From Shinella sp. XGS7 (GTDB lineage: Bacteria > Pseudomonadota > Gammaproteobacteria > Burkholderiales > Burkholderiaceae_C): a stretch of DNA of 64,000 bases. The stretch is from positions 4,601,001-4,665,000 of the forward strand of contig NZ_CP084758.1 in assembly GCF_020535565.1 (NCBI RefSeq), given 5' to 3'. Every line of letters begins with the position of its first letter. Positions within the stretch are counted from its first letter, which is position 1. The position numbers and the translations under genes are program-made. Below are positions 25,701 through 34,884 of this stretch, in pieces. Under the pieces are notes generated by a model. That model worked only from the letters and a program-made list of their open reading frames with translations. It was not told the DNA's origin and searched no databases.

Positions 25701-25796
25701 AGGGTTTACGCTTAATTTTGGAATGGGCGGCAGTGTGATTCATCTGCTCAAAACATAGAAGACCCATCGATATTGGTATTGATATACGCTTTACGC

Positions 25797-26735
25797 ATGC
25801 AAGACACCCAACTCGCCCAGCATGACCGCCTGACCCTCTTGCAGACCTTTGTGCGCATCGTGGAGGCGGGCAGCCTTTCGGCCGCCGCCACCCAGCTGGG
25901 CACCACCCAACCCACGGTGAGCCGGCGCCTGCAGGCCCTGGAGCGCGGCCTGGGTCTGGGCCTGCTGCAGCGCTCCACCCATGCCCTGCGCCTGACCGAG
26001 GCCGGCAGCCAGTGCTATGAGCGCGCCAAGCTGCTGCTGGGCGGCTGGGACGCCCTGGCCTCCGATCTGCGCGGCGCCCAGGCGCAGCCCGAGGGCCTGC
26101 TGCGCGTCAAGGTGCCCCATGCCCTGGGCCAGCTGCAGCTGATGCCGCCCCTGGTGGCCTTGCTGCGCCGCGCCCCCCAGCTGAGCGTGGAGTGGCTGCT
26201 GGACGACCAGCCGCCCAACTTCAACGCCCAGGACCTGGACTGCGCCATCCGGGTGGGGCCGCTCACCGACAGCTCGGTGGTGGCCATACGCCTGGCCGAG
26301 ATCCCGCGCGTGGTGGTGGCCGCCCCGGCCCTGATGCGGGGCCGCGCCCTGCCCCGCAGCCCGGCCGAGCTGGCCGGCCTGGACTGGCTGGCCCTGGGCA
26401 CCTTCTACCGCAACGAGCTGCAGTTGCAGGGGCCCGGCGGCGAGTCGGCGCGCCTGAGCCTGCGCCCGCGCCTGATCACCGACAGCCTCTTCGCCCTGCG
26501 TGGAGCGGTCGAGGCCGGCCTGGGCCTGGCCGCCATGTCGGCCTGGCTGGCCAACGACGCCATCGCCAGCGGCCGTCTGCTGCGCCTGCTGCCCGACTGG
26601 CAGGCCCCGCCCCTGCCCGTCCACCTGATCTATCCCCACCAGCGCATCCAGCCGGCCAAGCTGCGCCACTTCATTGCGGCCATGCGCGACAGCCTCAGCA
26701 CGCCCCTGGATGGCGGCGCTATGCTTGCCCCATGA
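25797..26735 (+). CDS. LysR-family transcriptional regulator
   Basis: 312 residues. The N-terminal winged helix reads FVRIVEAGSLSAAATQLGTTQPTVSRRLQALE (about 18-49), followed by a typical effector-binding domain (DLDCAIRVGPL, GLGLAAMS). ATG 25797 chosen as the start near the conserved fold; 25773 is an in-frame alternative. Likely controls the divergent MFS gene. Its stop overlaps the moeB start by 4 bases (ATGA), which is an unusual pairing. Confidence 0.87.
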   Translation: MQDTQLAQHDRLTLLQTFVRIVEAGSLSAAATQLGTTQPTVSRRLQALERGLGLGLLQRSTHALRLTEAGSQCYERAKLLLGGWDALASDLRGAQAQPEGLLRVKVPHALGQLQLMPPLVALLRRAPQLSVEWLLDDQPPNFNAQDLDCAIRVGPLTDSSVVAIRLAEIPRVVVAAPALMRGRALPRSPAELAGLDWLALGTFYRNELQLQGPGGESARLSLRPRLITDSLFALRGAVEAGLGLAAMSAWLANDAIASGRLLRLLPDWQAPPLPVHLIYPHQRIQPAKLRHFIAAMRDSLSTPLDGGAMLAP

Positions 26736-27502
26736 ATGACGAACAGCTGCTGCGCTACTCCCGCCACATCCTGCTGGACGAGATCGGGATCGAGGGTCAG
26801 CAGACCCTGCTGGACAGCCATGCGCTGATCATCGGCGCCGGCGGTCTGGGCTCGCCCGCCGCCCTCTATCTGGGCACGGCCGGTGTGGGCCGCCTCACCC
26901 TGGTGGACCATGACCAGGTGGACCTCACCAATCTGCAGCGCCAGATCGCCCACAGCCTGGGCCGTGTGGGCCAGCCCAAGGTGACCTCGGCCGCGGCCGG
27001 CATCCATGCCCTCAACCCCGAGGTGGAGGTGCGCACCGTGGCGCGGCGCGCCGACGCGGCCCTGCTGGACGCCCTGGTGGCCGAGGCCGATGTGGTGCTG
27101 GACTGCAGCGACAACTTCGCCACCCGCCAGGCCGTGAACCGCGCCTGTGTGCAGTGGGCCAAGCCCCTGGTCTCGGGCGCCGCCCTGGGCTTTGATGCCC
27201 AGATCAGCGTCTACGACAGCCGCCGCGCCGAAGCCCCCTGCTACGCCTGCCTGTTCCCGCCCGACGCAGCCCTGGAAGAGCAGCGCTGCGCCACCATGGG
27301 CGTGTTCGCGCCCCTGGTGGGCATCATCGGCAGCCTGCAGGCCGCCGAGGCCCTGAAGCTGCTGCTGGGCCTGCCCGGCCTGGCCGGACGCCTGCAGATG
27401 CTGGAAGGCCGGCGCATGGAATGGAGTGAAATCATCGTTCACAAAGACCCGGGATGCCAGGTCTGCCAGAGCAGGCACCCCGCTCTTGCAGAACAAAATT
27501 AG
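26732..27502 (+). CDS. moeB: MoeB/ThiF/HesA-family adenylyltransferase (ubiquitin-E1-like)
   Basis: 256 residues. The nucleotide-binding loop is GAGGLGSPAALYLGTAGVG (about 36-54), then D-x-DQVDLTNLQRQ. Zinc cysteines form CYAC and CQVC pairs. Enzymes of this family adenylate the C-terminal glycine of a sulfur-carrier protein (MoaD or ThiS) for molybdopterin or thiamine synthesis. No moaD, moaE or thiS is adjacent, so the partner is not shown here. Translation is coupled to the LysR gene. Confidence 0.88.
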   Translation: MNDEQLLRYSRHILLDEIGIEGQQTLLDSHALIIGAGGLGSPAALYLGTAGVGRLTLVDHDQVDLTNLQRQIAHSLGRVGQPKVTSAAAGIHALNPEVEVRTVARRADAALLDALVAEADVVLDCSDNFATRQAVNRACVQWAKPLVSGAALGFDAQISVYDSRRAEAPCYACLFPPDAALEEQRCATMGVFAPLVGIIGSLQAAEALKLLLGLPGLAGRLQMLEGRRMEWSEIIVHKDPGCQVCQSRHPALAEQN

Positions 27503-27609
27503 AGATCCACAGAAAACAACGCAAGAAAATTCGTCGCAGCCCCCACTATGCTGCGCCCCGGGCCTGCGGGCCCGCCTGATCGCCGCGCCAGCCCTGCGGC
27601 GCCACCATC

Positions 27610-28527
27610 ATGTTCAAGCGCCAACTGCCCCTCACCCGCAACTTCCCCAGCGCCAAGGAGTCCGTCGAGGCCGTGACCCACGGCGCGCCCGAGGCCCGCT
27701 ATGACGGCCCCGAGAGCGCCTACCGCCTGGCCTTCACCGACACCGAGTTCCTGCTGCGCGACGATCTGCGCCCGGTGCGCATGCAGCTGGAGCTGCTCAA
27801 GCCCGAGCTGGTGCAGCAGGAGCAGGACATCAAGGCCACGGTGGTGATCTTCGGCAGCGCGCGCATTCCCTCGGAGGAAGCCGCCCAGGCCGGCCTGGCC
27901 CAGGCCCGCGCCGGCGGCGACCCCGCCGCGCTCAAGCGCGCCGAGGTGCAGCTCAGCATGAGCCTCTATTACGAGGAGGCCCGCCGCTTCGCGCGCCTGG
28001 TGACCGAGGCCTCGGCCAAGCGCCCCGACCCGGTCTATGTGGTCACCGGCGGCGGCCCCGGCATCATGGAAGCCGGCAACCGCGGCGCCTACGAGGCTGG
28101 CGGCAAGAGCATCGGCCTGAACATCGTGCTGCCCCACGAGCAGCACCCGAACCCCTACATCACGCCGGAGCTGTGCTTCCAGTTCCACTACTTCGGCCTG
28201 CGCAAGATGCACTTCCTGATGCGCTCGATCGCCCTGGTGTGCTTCCCGGGCGGTTTCGGCACGCTGGACGAGCTCTTCGAGACCATGACCCTGATCCAGA
28301 CCGGCAAGTGCCGGCGCCGCCCCATCCTGCTCTTCGGGCGCGAGTTCTGGACCCGGCTGATCAACTTCGAGCTGCTGATCGAGACCGGCATGATCAGCCC
28401 GGGCGACGAGCAGCTCTTCCACTTCGTTGAAAGCGCCGAGGAGGCCTGGGCCCTGCTCGAGCGCGAGTACGAGCAGACCCTGGCCCTGGACCCGGCCGAA
28501 ACCCCGCAGAGAAAGAAGCAGCGATGA
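27610..28527 (+). CDS. LOG-family protein (lysine-decarboxylase-like fold)
   Basis: 305 residues. Two signature motifs: GGGPGIMEA (147-155) and PGGFGTLDE (213-221), as in LOG phosphoribohydrolases that release cytokinin bases or act on purine nucleotides in bacteria. It is longer than the 190-residue LOG enzymes because of an N-terminal extension (about 1-75). The start ATG lies 107 bases after moeB. The stop overlaps the arginase ATG by 4 bases. Confidence 0.86.
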   Translation: MFKRQLPLTRNFPSAKESVEAVTHGAPEARYDGPESAYRLAFTDTEFLLRDDLRPVRMQLELLKPELVQQEQDIKATVVIFGSARIPSEEAAQAGLAQARAGGDPAALKRAEVQLSMSLYYEEARRFARLVTEASAKRPDPVYVVTGGGPGIMEAGNRGAYEAGGKSIGLNIVLPHEQHPNPYITPELCFQFHYFGLRKMHFLMRSIALVCFPGGFGTLDELFETMTLIQTGKCRRRPILLFGREFWTRLINFELLIETGMISPGDEQLFHFVESAEEAWALLEREYEQTLALDPAETPQRKKQR

Positions 28528-29465
28528 ACAGCAGCAGCCATCACCCACACGCCCCCCGCACCGTCTCCCTGATTGGCGCGCCCACCGATGTGGGCGCCGG
28601 CGCCCGCGGCGCCAGCATGGGCCCCGAGGCCCTGCGCGTGGCGGGCCTGGGTCCGGCCCTGCAGGCGCGTGGCGTGCAGGTGCTGGACCGCGGCAATCTG
28701 AGCGGCCCGCCCAACCCCTGGCTGCCGCCGGTGGACGGCTACCGCCATCTGGACGAGGTGGTGGCCTGGAACCGCGCCGTGCACGAGGCCGTGCATGGCG
28801 AGCTGCAGCAGGGCCGTCTGCCCATCCTGCTGGGCGGCGACCACTGCCTGGGCCTGGGCTCCATCTCGGCCGTGGCCCGCCACTGCCGCGAAACCGGCAA
28901 GAAGCTGCGCGTGCTCTGGCTGGATGCCCATGCCGACTTCAACACCAACCAGCTCACCCCCAGCGGCAATATCCACGGCATGCCCGTGGCCTGCCTCTGC
29001 GGCTTCGGCCCCCAGGCCCTGATCGAGATCGGCGGCCAGGTGCCGGCCATGAACCCCAAGTGGATCCGCCAGATCGGCATCCGCAGCGTGGACGAGGGCG
29101 AGAAGCGCTTTGTGCATGAGCAGGACCTGGAGGTCTTCGACATGCGCTACATCGACGAGATGGGCATGCGCCACACCATGGAGCTGGCCCTGGCCACCCT
29201 GGATGCCAACACCCATCTGCACGTCAGCTTCGACGTGGACTTCCTGGACCCCGAGATCGCCCCCGGCGTGGGCACCACCATCCCCGGCGGCCCCACCTAC
29301 CGCGAGGCCCAGCTCTGCATGGAGATGATTGCCGACACCGGCCTGCTCGCCTCGCTGGACGTGATGGAACTCAACCCGGCCCTGGACGTGCGCAACAAGA
29401 CGGCCGAGCTGGCGGTGGACCTGATCGAATCGCTGTTCGGCAAATCCACCCTGATGCGCAAGTAA
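28524..29465 (+). CDS. rocF: Arginase
   Basis: 313 residues. Manganese-site motifs are all present: GGDHCLGLGS, DAHADFNT and SFDVDFLDPEIAPG. Arginase hydrolyses arginine to ornithine and urea. Length and motif order fit true arginase rather than agmatinase, but the ureohydrolases are close enough that the substrate is inferred. Translationally coupled to the LOG-family gene; there is no ornithine aminotransferase or urease gene here. Confidence 0.87.
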   Translation: MNSSSHHPHAPRTVSLIGAPTDVGAGARGASMGPEALRVAGLGPALQARGVQVLDRGNLSGPPNPWLPPVDGYRHLDEVVAWNRAVHEAVHGELQQGRLPILLGGDHCLGLGSISAVARHCRETGKKLRVLWLDAHADFNTNQLTPSGNIHGMPVACLCGFGPQALIEIGGQVPAMNPKWIRQIGIRSVDEGEKRFVHEQDLEVFDMRYIDEMGMRHTMELALATLDANTHLHVSFDVDFLDPEIAPGVGTTIPGGPTYREAQLCMEMIADTGLLASLDVMELNPALDVRNKTAELAVDLIESLFGKSTLMRK

Positions 29466-29473
29466 GGCCCACC

Positions 29474-30364
29474 TCAGCCCGGCCGCGTCTCGGCCAGCTT
29501 GACCAGGGTGTGCAGCAGGCGGTTGGCCGGCGTGGGCAAGCCCAAGACCTCGCCGCGGCGCAGCACAAGGCCGTTGAGATGGTCGATCTCGGTGGGCTTG
29601 CCGCGCATCAGGTCCTGGGCCGTGGAGGAGAACTGGCCCGGCATGGTCCGGGCCAGGCCGCGCACCGCAATCAAGGGATCGGCCGGCAGCTGCACGCCCT
29701 CGGCCCGCGCCACGGCCACGCACTCGGCCACCACGTCTTCCATCACCGCCGCCACCCCGGGCCGCTGCACCAGCTCGCCATAGGGCAGACGCGCCAGGGC
29801 CGAGAGCGCGTTGTAGGCGCAGTTGAGGATGAGCTTGGCCCATAGCGCGCCGCGCACATTGGGCGAGATCTCGGCCGGCACGCCGGCCTGGGCCAAGGTG
29901 GGCAGCAGGGCCTCGGCCACCGGCTCCAGCACCAGCTCGCCACGGCCGTGATGCAGCAGATGGCCCGGGCCCGCCATCTCGGTGGCCACATAGACCACCG
30001 CTGCCGAGACCCGCTGCGCGGGCAGCAGCTCGCGCAGGCGCTCGGCATTGTCCACGCCGTTCTGCAGGCTCAGCAGCAGGGCGCCAGGCGCCAGATGCGG
30101 GCGCAGGGCCTGGGCTGCCGCCTCGGTATCGGGGGACTTGACACAAAAGAGCAGCAGCTCGGCCCCCGCGGCCGCGGCCGGCTCGGTGCTGGCCGCCAGG
30201 CTCAGCGTTTCGTCGAACAGGCGGGTCTGCAGGCGCAGGCCCTGGCGCTGCACCGCCTCCACATGGGCGGGCCGCCCGATCAGCACCACCTCATGCCCGG
30301 CACGCGCCAGCATGCCGCCGAAATAGCAGCCCACCGCGCCCGCGCCCATCACCGCGATCTTCAT
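29474..30364 (-). CDS. panE: 2-dehydropantoate 2-reductase (ApbA/PanE family)
   Basis: 296 residues beginning MKIAVMGAGAVGCYFGGML, the NADPH-binding GxGxxG. Catalytic-region motifs: LQNGVDN (about 98-104), WAKLILNCAYNALSAL (catalytic Lys) and PTEIDHLNG. Reduces ketopantoate to pantoate in coenzyme A synthesis; some members act on other keto acids. Start ATG 30364; upstream in-frame codons are Arg-rich and not conserved. Confidence 0.87.
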   Translation of the reverse strand: MKIAVMGAGAVGCYFGGMLARAGHEVVLIGRPAHVEAVQRQGLRLQTRLFDETLSLAASTEPAAAAGAELLLFCVKSPDTEAAAQALRPHLAPGALLLSLQNGVDNAERLRELLPAQRVSAAVVYVATEMAGPGHLLHHGRGELVLEPVAEALLPTLAQAGVPAEISPNVRGALWAKLILNCAYNALSALARLPYGELVQRPGVAAVMEDVVAECVAVARAEGVQLPADPLIAVRGLARTMPGQFSSTAQDLMRGKPTEIDHLNGLVLRRGEVLGLPTPANRLLHTLVKLAETRPG

Positions 30365-30398
30365 ACCGACTCCCTCCGTGCTGTGGCAGGCCCGACGC

Positions 30399-31346
30399 TC
30401 AGGGCGTCCTCGCCTGCGCCGAGGCCTCAAAGAAGTCCCAGATGATGTCATTGGCGCGAAAAGCCTGGCTGGGCGGGGCCTTGCCGCGCCGGGTCTCGCC
30501 CCCGCCGGGCCAGCTGTGGCCGCCCTGCTCGCTCACGCAGAGCTGCAGGGGGGCGGCGCAGCCGCGGTAGCGCTCGCAATAGGCGCCGGGCCGCTCAAGC
30601 ACCCGCTCGGGCGCGAACGCGGTGGGGCAGCGGTTGCGCGCCGCCCAGCGCGACATGGTCTCGGGCACCGAGCGGAACTCAGTCACCTGGCTGCGGTCGC
30701 GAAAGGCGCCCGGGCCGGCCCCGCCCCCGAACAGCACATGATCGTCATCGCGCGCATGGATCTGCAGCACGGCCAGGGGCTGCGCCGGCTGGCAGTCCCG
30801 CGTGTTGTCGGTACCTGCCACCGCGGCAATGCCGGCAAAGAGATCGGCCGCCTCGCAGCCCAGGCGATGGGCCATCATGCCGCCATTGGACATGCCGATG
30901 GCATAGCGCCGCCGCGTGTCCAGGACCGGCATGCGAGCCTGCAGATCGGCCAGCAGGGCGCGGATGAAGCCCACATCGTCGCTGCCACGGTCGCGCGCAG
31001 CGCCGCAGCACAGGCCGGCATTCCAGGTGGCCAGACGGCCGCCGGGAAAGCGGCTGTAGCCATTGGGAAACACCACCACAAAGCCCGCTTGCTCCGACTT
31101 GGAGATCAGGCCGTAGCGCGCCTCGTCGGCCTGCAGGGCTGCATGCCCGCCGCCGCCATGCAGGGCCAGCAGCAGGGGCACGGGCCGCCCGGGGGTCAGG
31201 CCTTGCGGCACATGCACCCGGTACTCGCGTGCCTGCCCGCCCTGCTGCAGCTCGAAACGGTAGTCCCCCGGCTCCAGGGCCTGGGCGAGGCCAGCCTGCC
31301 AAAGCAGCAGCCAGGACAGACAGCGGACCCACCAGCCTGTGTTCAT
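30399..31346 (-). CDS. Secreted esterase of the PHB depolymerase/feruloyl esterase (LpqC) family
   Basis: 315 residues with a Sec signal peptide (cleavage near AQA, about residue 23). The nucleophile is in GMSNGGMM; a catalytic-Asp candidate is in HARDDDHV and the His in GGHSWPGGG. An early ALHGGGG forms the oxyanion region. Six or more cysteines (NAGLCCGAA, CEAAD, DC, CP, YCERYRGC) suggest disulfides in the periplasm or outside. It probably hydrolyses short-chain esters; the substrate is not known. Confidence 0.85.
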   Translation of the reverse strand: MNTGWWVRCLSWLLLWQAGLAQALEPGDYRFELQQGGQAREYRVHVPQGLTPGRPVPLLLALHGGGGHAALQADEARYGLISKSEQAGFVVVFPNGYSRFPGGRLATWNAGLCCGAARDRGSDDVGFIRALLADLQARMPVLDTRRRYAIGMSNGGMMAHRLGCEAADLFAGIAAVAGTDNTRDCQPAQPLAVLQIHARDDDHVLFGGGAGPGAFRDRSQVTEFRSVPETMSRWAARNRCPTAFAPERVLERPGAYCERYRGCAAPLQLCVSEQGGHSWPGGGETRRGKAPPSQAFRANDIIWDFFEASAQARTP

Positions 31347-31366
31347 GCAACACCCCCTCCGGTCGC

Positions 31367-32377
31367 TCAGGGCAGAAGCAGCATTTCCTGCTCATCCACC
31401 CGGATCTGGCGCATGTCCTGACCCTCATAGGCATAGCTCAGGCTCAGGGTCTTGCGCCGCCCCGGCGCGGGATCCACACCGGCCAGGGCATTGTCCACCC
31501 GGACCTCCAGGCGGTTGCGCCAGATCAGCTCGCGCAGGCGCGCGCTCACGTCCACGCTGTTGGCCCCGCTCTCGCCATAGCGCGCGCTGACGATGATGAG
31601 GCGCCCCGCCGGCTGGGTCGGCGAACTCCCGGCGCTGTCCCAGTCGCCGCGCCGCCAGCCCATGAACTGGGCGCCGTCCAGCACCTGGCCCTCGCGGAAC
31701 TCGAAGAGGCGCTGCCCGCCGTCGCGCGAGCGCGCCACGATGCGCAAGGTCTTGAGCTGGCCGGGGTCTGGGTCCTGCTCGAACACCGCATTGCCCACCC
31801 GCACCCGCCCATCGCGGCGGGCCAGCTGCTTGAGCCGATCGCTCACATCGATGCTGCGCCGCGCCGTGCCATAGCTGGCCTGCAGGATGCGGTACTCGCC
31901 CTCGTCATGGGCCTGGGGCGCGTCGTCGCCGCCCAGCTCATCGCCCCAGCCGCCCTGCCAGTCCTCGCGCCAGCCCGAGGGACGGCCGCCCCAGTCGCCC
32001 CGGCGCCAGCCGCTGAAACGGGCGCCGTCCACAAAGCCATGCTCGGCGTACTCGAAGATGCAGCGCTCGCCATCCGGCCCGCGTGCGTAGATGCGCAGGG
32101 ACTTGCGCCGCCCCGGATCGGGGTCCTGGCCGAAGAGCTCGGGGCTCACCCGCACCCGCCGGTCCTGGCGCGCCAGATCGCGCAGGCGCTCGCTCACATC
32201 CACATGGTGGCGTGCGGTGCCGAAGCGCGCCTGCAGGATCTGGTAGTCGCCCTCATCGCCCCAGCCGCGCTGGGCCAGGGCCGGGCTCATGCCGCCCAGC
32301 CAGAGCAAGACAGCCGCCAGCAGACCCGCCATCCATGCCATGCCGCGCCGGGGCACGGCGGCCACACCGTTCTTCAT
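31367..32377 (-). CDS. Periplasmic protein of three tandem DUF3395-like repeats
   Basis: 336 residues. A signal peptide ends after ALAQ (residue 36). Three copies of one module follow: 43-129, 159-246 and 259-336. Each has an ILQA.YG-type start, DVS-x-RL, an RV-x-V strand, DPDPG (DPAPG in the third) and a K-x-L segment. The third ends in LSYAYEGQDM...EMLLLP, which recalls the DUF3395 domain at the end of DnaJC11-like proteins. Copies 1 and 2 share a closing GWRRGDW. Function unknown. Confidence 0.75.
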   Translation of the reverse strand: MKNGVAAVPRRGMAWMAGLLAAVLLWLGGMSPALAQRGWGDEGDYQILQARFGTARHHVDVSERLRDLARQDRRVRVSPELFGQDPDPGRRKSLRIYARGPDGERCIFEYAEHGFVDGARFSGWRRGDWGGRPSGWREDWQGGWGDELGGDDAPQAHDEGEYRILQASYGTARRSIDVSDRLKQLARRDGRVRVGNAVFEQDPDPGQLKTLRIVARSRDGGQRLFEFREGQVLDGAQFMGWRRGDWDSAGSSPTQPAGRLIIVSARYGESGANSVDVSARLRELIWRNRLEVRVDNALAGVDPAPGRRKTLSLSYAYEGQDMRQIRVDEQEMLLLP

Positions 32378-32474
32378 TTTTTTCTTCCCTCATCCACCCG
32401 ATACGGGTCGGTCTCCAACGCCGCTGGCTCGCCGTTCGTTGGCCGCAGCGAGCCCGGCTTTGTGCGTGTTTGTA

Positions 32475-33338
32475 TCAGCCCCGGGAGCCCGCCTCGAATT
32501 CGGCAGTGATGATCCACCCCTCCACCGGATCCAGCGCCTGCGGCAGGCCATAGCCCGGCTGCTCCGCGGCCCAGCCGGCCTGCAGCAGGCAGAGCACGGC
32601 GTCCAGCAGATCGCCGCGGGCATCGTCCACCAGGGCCTCGCGCTGGGCATGGCTGAGCTTGAGGCGCAGGCCCAGGCGGCTGCGGCCCTGCTCCAGGGCG
32701 TCCACCAGGTCCTTGCGGGCGATCAGGCGCGCCTCGTCCTGCTTGGCCAGCTCGTCGCTCTTGTAGCTGCGCCGCCCCAGCAGCTCGCGCGCCAGCAGGC
32801 CCGGGTAGGCCTCCAGGGCCACGCGCGCCGGGTCGCCGGCCTGCAGGCCCGGCAGGCTCACACCGGCGGCCAGCAGGCGGGGCGCCCCCGCATGCAGCAT
32901 GTAAGCCACCGGCGGGTTGACCCATTTCATCGAGGGCGAGGCACCGGCCGGCGCATCGCTGGCGCGGTGGGCAAACTTGGCGCCCGCGGGCCGGGCCGCA
33001 CAGAAGGCGGCGAACTGCGCACGGATCACGGCGCGGTCCAGGCTGGCGTAGTGCCGGATCAGGCTGGCCCAGTCCGCACGCGGCCAGTCCAGGGTCTCGA
33101 CCAGCTCGCGCGGCAGGCCGAAGGGAAAGTCGCAGCCCGCCAGCCAGGGGCCGGGGCGCGCCAGCAAGGCCTCGAACTCCGCCAGGCTGGGCAGGGCTTC
33201 CAGGCGGTCCAGCTGCAAGACCTGGCCCCGCCGGCGCCCGAAGGCGGCGGTGATGGGTTTGCGCCGGGTGGGCGCGCTGCTGAAGTCAATGCCGATCAAC
33301 AGCAGGTCGGCGGTGGACGGTCGGGGGCTAGAGTGCAT
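32475..33338 (-). CDS. DUF429 domain protein (predicted RNase H-like fold)
   Basis: 287 residues. The start LIGIDFSSAPTRRKPITAAF is the typical strand with an acidic site residue of DUF429. Later conserved parts are LAGCDFPFGLPREL and VALEAYPGLLARELL, with an acidic end DDARGDLLDAVLCLLQA. The fold belongs to a family of RNase H-like predicted nucleases without settled function. Divergent from the S10 peptidase gene by 26 bases, so both promoters must lie within coding or very short DNA. Confidence 0.8.
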   Translation of the reverse strand: MHSSPRPSTADLLLIGIDFSSAPTRRKPITAAFGRRRGQVLQLDRLEALPSLAEFEALLARPGPWLAGCDFPFGLPRELVETLDWPRADWASLIRHYASLDRAVIRAQFAAFCAARPAGAKFAHRASDAPAGASPSMKWVNPPVAYMLHAGAPRLLAAGVSLPGLQAGDPARVALEAYPGLLARELLGRRSYKSDELAKQDEARLIARKDLVDALEQGRSRLGLRLKLSHAQREALVDDARGDLLDAVLCLLQAGWAAEQPGYGLPQALDPVEGWIITAEFEAGSRG

Positions 33339-33364
33339 GCCAGCACTTTAGGGGAGACCGCCAC

Positions 33365-34870
33365 ATGAGCAGCCACCAGGACCCGCAAGCCAGCACCAGC
33401 CCTCAGGGCAAAGACAACAACGCCGCCGCCGCCGCGAGTGAGGCGCCCGTGGAACGCCTGGTGCTCACCGAGCATCGCCTGAGCCTGGGCCGCCAGACCC
33501 TGGACTACCAGGCCACCTGCGGCACCCTGCCCCTGCGCGAGCTGAGCGTGGAGGACGGCAAGCACCAGGGCGAGAAGACGCGCGCCAGCGTCTTCTTCAT
33601 TGCCTACACCGCCAAGGACCGCGCGCCGGGCGAGCGCCCGCTGTGCTTTGTCTTCAACGGCGGGCCGGGCTCCTCCAGCGTCTGGCTGCATCTGGGTCTG
33701 CTGGGCCCGCAGCGCGTAGCCTGCGACGAGATGGGGCATTGCGGCACGCCGCCCTATGCCCTGGAAGACAACCCCTTGAGCCTGCTGGCGGTGGCCGATC
33801 TGGTTTTCATCGACCCCGTGGGCACCGGCCACTCGCGCATGCAGCCCGGCGAGAAGTCGGCCGAGTTCCACGACTACCAGCGCGATCTGGACGCGGTGGG
33901 CGAGTTCATCCGCCTCTACCTGACGCGCTGGAACCGCTGGGCCAGCCCCAAGTACCTGATCGGCGAGAGCTATGGCACCACCCGCGCCGCCGGGCTCGCC
34001 CGCCATCTGCAGGAAAAGCACGATGTGCATCTCAACGGCCTGGTCCTGGTCTCGCTGGCCCTGGACTTCCAGACCCTGAGCTTCGACCCCGGCAACGAGC
34101 TGCCCTACCCGCTCTACCTGCCCACCTATGCCGCCACCGCCTGGTACCACCAGGCCCTGGCCCCGGCCCAGCAGAAGAAGCCGCTCAAGCGCCTGATCAA
34201 GGAGGCCGAGGACTTTGCCAACGGCGAGTACTGGCTGGCCCTGATGCAGGGCTCGCGCCTGGGCACCGCGGCGCGCCGGAAGATCGCCGAGCGCATGGCG
34301 GCGCTCACCGGGCTCTCGGCCGAGTACCTGCTGCGCTGCGATCTGCGGCCCACCGAGTTCCGTTTCTTCAAGGAGCTGCTGCGCCAGCGCGGCCAGACCG
34401 TGGGCCGGCTGGACAGCCGCTTCCTGGGACTGGACCGCGATGACGCAGGCGAACACCCCGAGGAAGACGCCGGCATGAACAATCTGGTGGGCGCCTATGC
34501 GGCCGGCATCAACCGCGTGCTGCGCGACAAGCTGGGCTGGACCAGCGACCAGCCCTATCTGCTGCATGCCCCGCTGTGGAAGACCTGGTCCTGGAAGGGC
34601 CACGAGAACAAATACCTGGCCGCCGGCGACAGCCTGCGCCGCGCCCTGCAGGCCAATCCGGCCATGCGCGTCTATGTGGCCAGCGGCTACTACGACCTGG
34701 CCACCCCGCATGCGGCGGGCGACTACAGCCTGGCCCATCTGGGCCTGCGCGAGCCCCTGCAGGGCCAGATCCAGGTGAGCTATTTCGAGGCCGGCCACAT
34801 GATGTACGTCCACCGCCCCTCGCTGGAGCGCATGGCGGCGGAGCTGCGGCGCTTCGTCAGCCCCGCCTGA
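33365..34870 (+). CDS. S10-family serine carboxypeptidase-like protein
   Basis: 501 residues. Oxyanion-region motif FNGGPGSSSVWLHLG (about 96-110); nucleophile Ser202 in GESYGTTRAAGL; Asp in VASGYYDLATPH and His in EAGHMMYVHRPS. S10 enzymes release C-terminal amino acids at acidic pH. No signal peptide is visible (the N-terminus is Gln/Ser/Ala-rich and polar), so it may stay in the cytoplasm, which is unusual for the family. Confidence 0.87.
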   Translation: MSSHQDPQASTSPQGKDNNAAAAASEAPVERLVLTEHRLSLGRQTLDYQATCGTLPLRELSVEDGKHQGEKTRASVFFIAYTAKDRAPGERPLCFVFNGGPGSSSVWLHLGLLGPQRVACDEMGHCGTPPYALEDNPLSLLAVADLVFIDPVGTGHSRMQPGEKSAEFHDYQRDLDAVGEFIRLYLTRWNRWASPKYLIGESYGTTRAAGLARHLQEKHDVHLNGLVLVSLALDFQTLSFDPGNELPYPLYLPTYAATAWYHQALAPAQQKKPLKRLIKEAEDFANGEYWLALMQGSRLGTAARRKIAERMAALTGLSAEYLLRCDLRPTEFRFFKELLRQRGQTVGRLDSRFLGLDRDDAGEHPEEDAGMNNLVGAYAAGINRVLRDKLGWTSDQPYLLHAPLWKTWSWKGHENKYLAAGDSLRRALQANPAMRVYVASGYYDLATPHAAGDYSLAHLGLREPLQGQIQVSYFEAGHMMYVHRPSLERMAAELRRFVSPA

Positions 34871-34884
34871 GGCCGGCGCGCGCC

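Noticed and set aside
25741..25796. LysR binding box in the MFS/LysR gap (GATATTGGTATTGATAT)
   Set aside because: The symmetry is partial and the T-N11-A form can be set in several ways; too weak to call.
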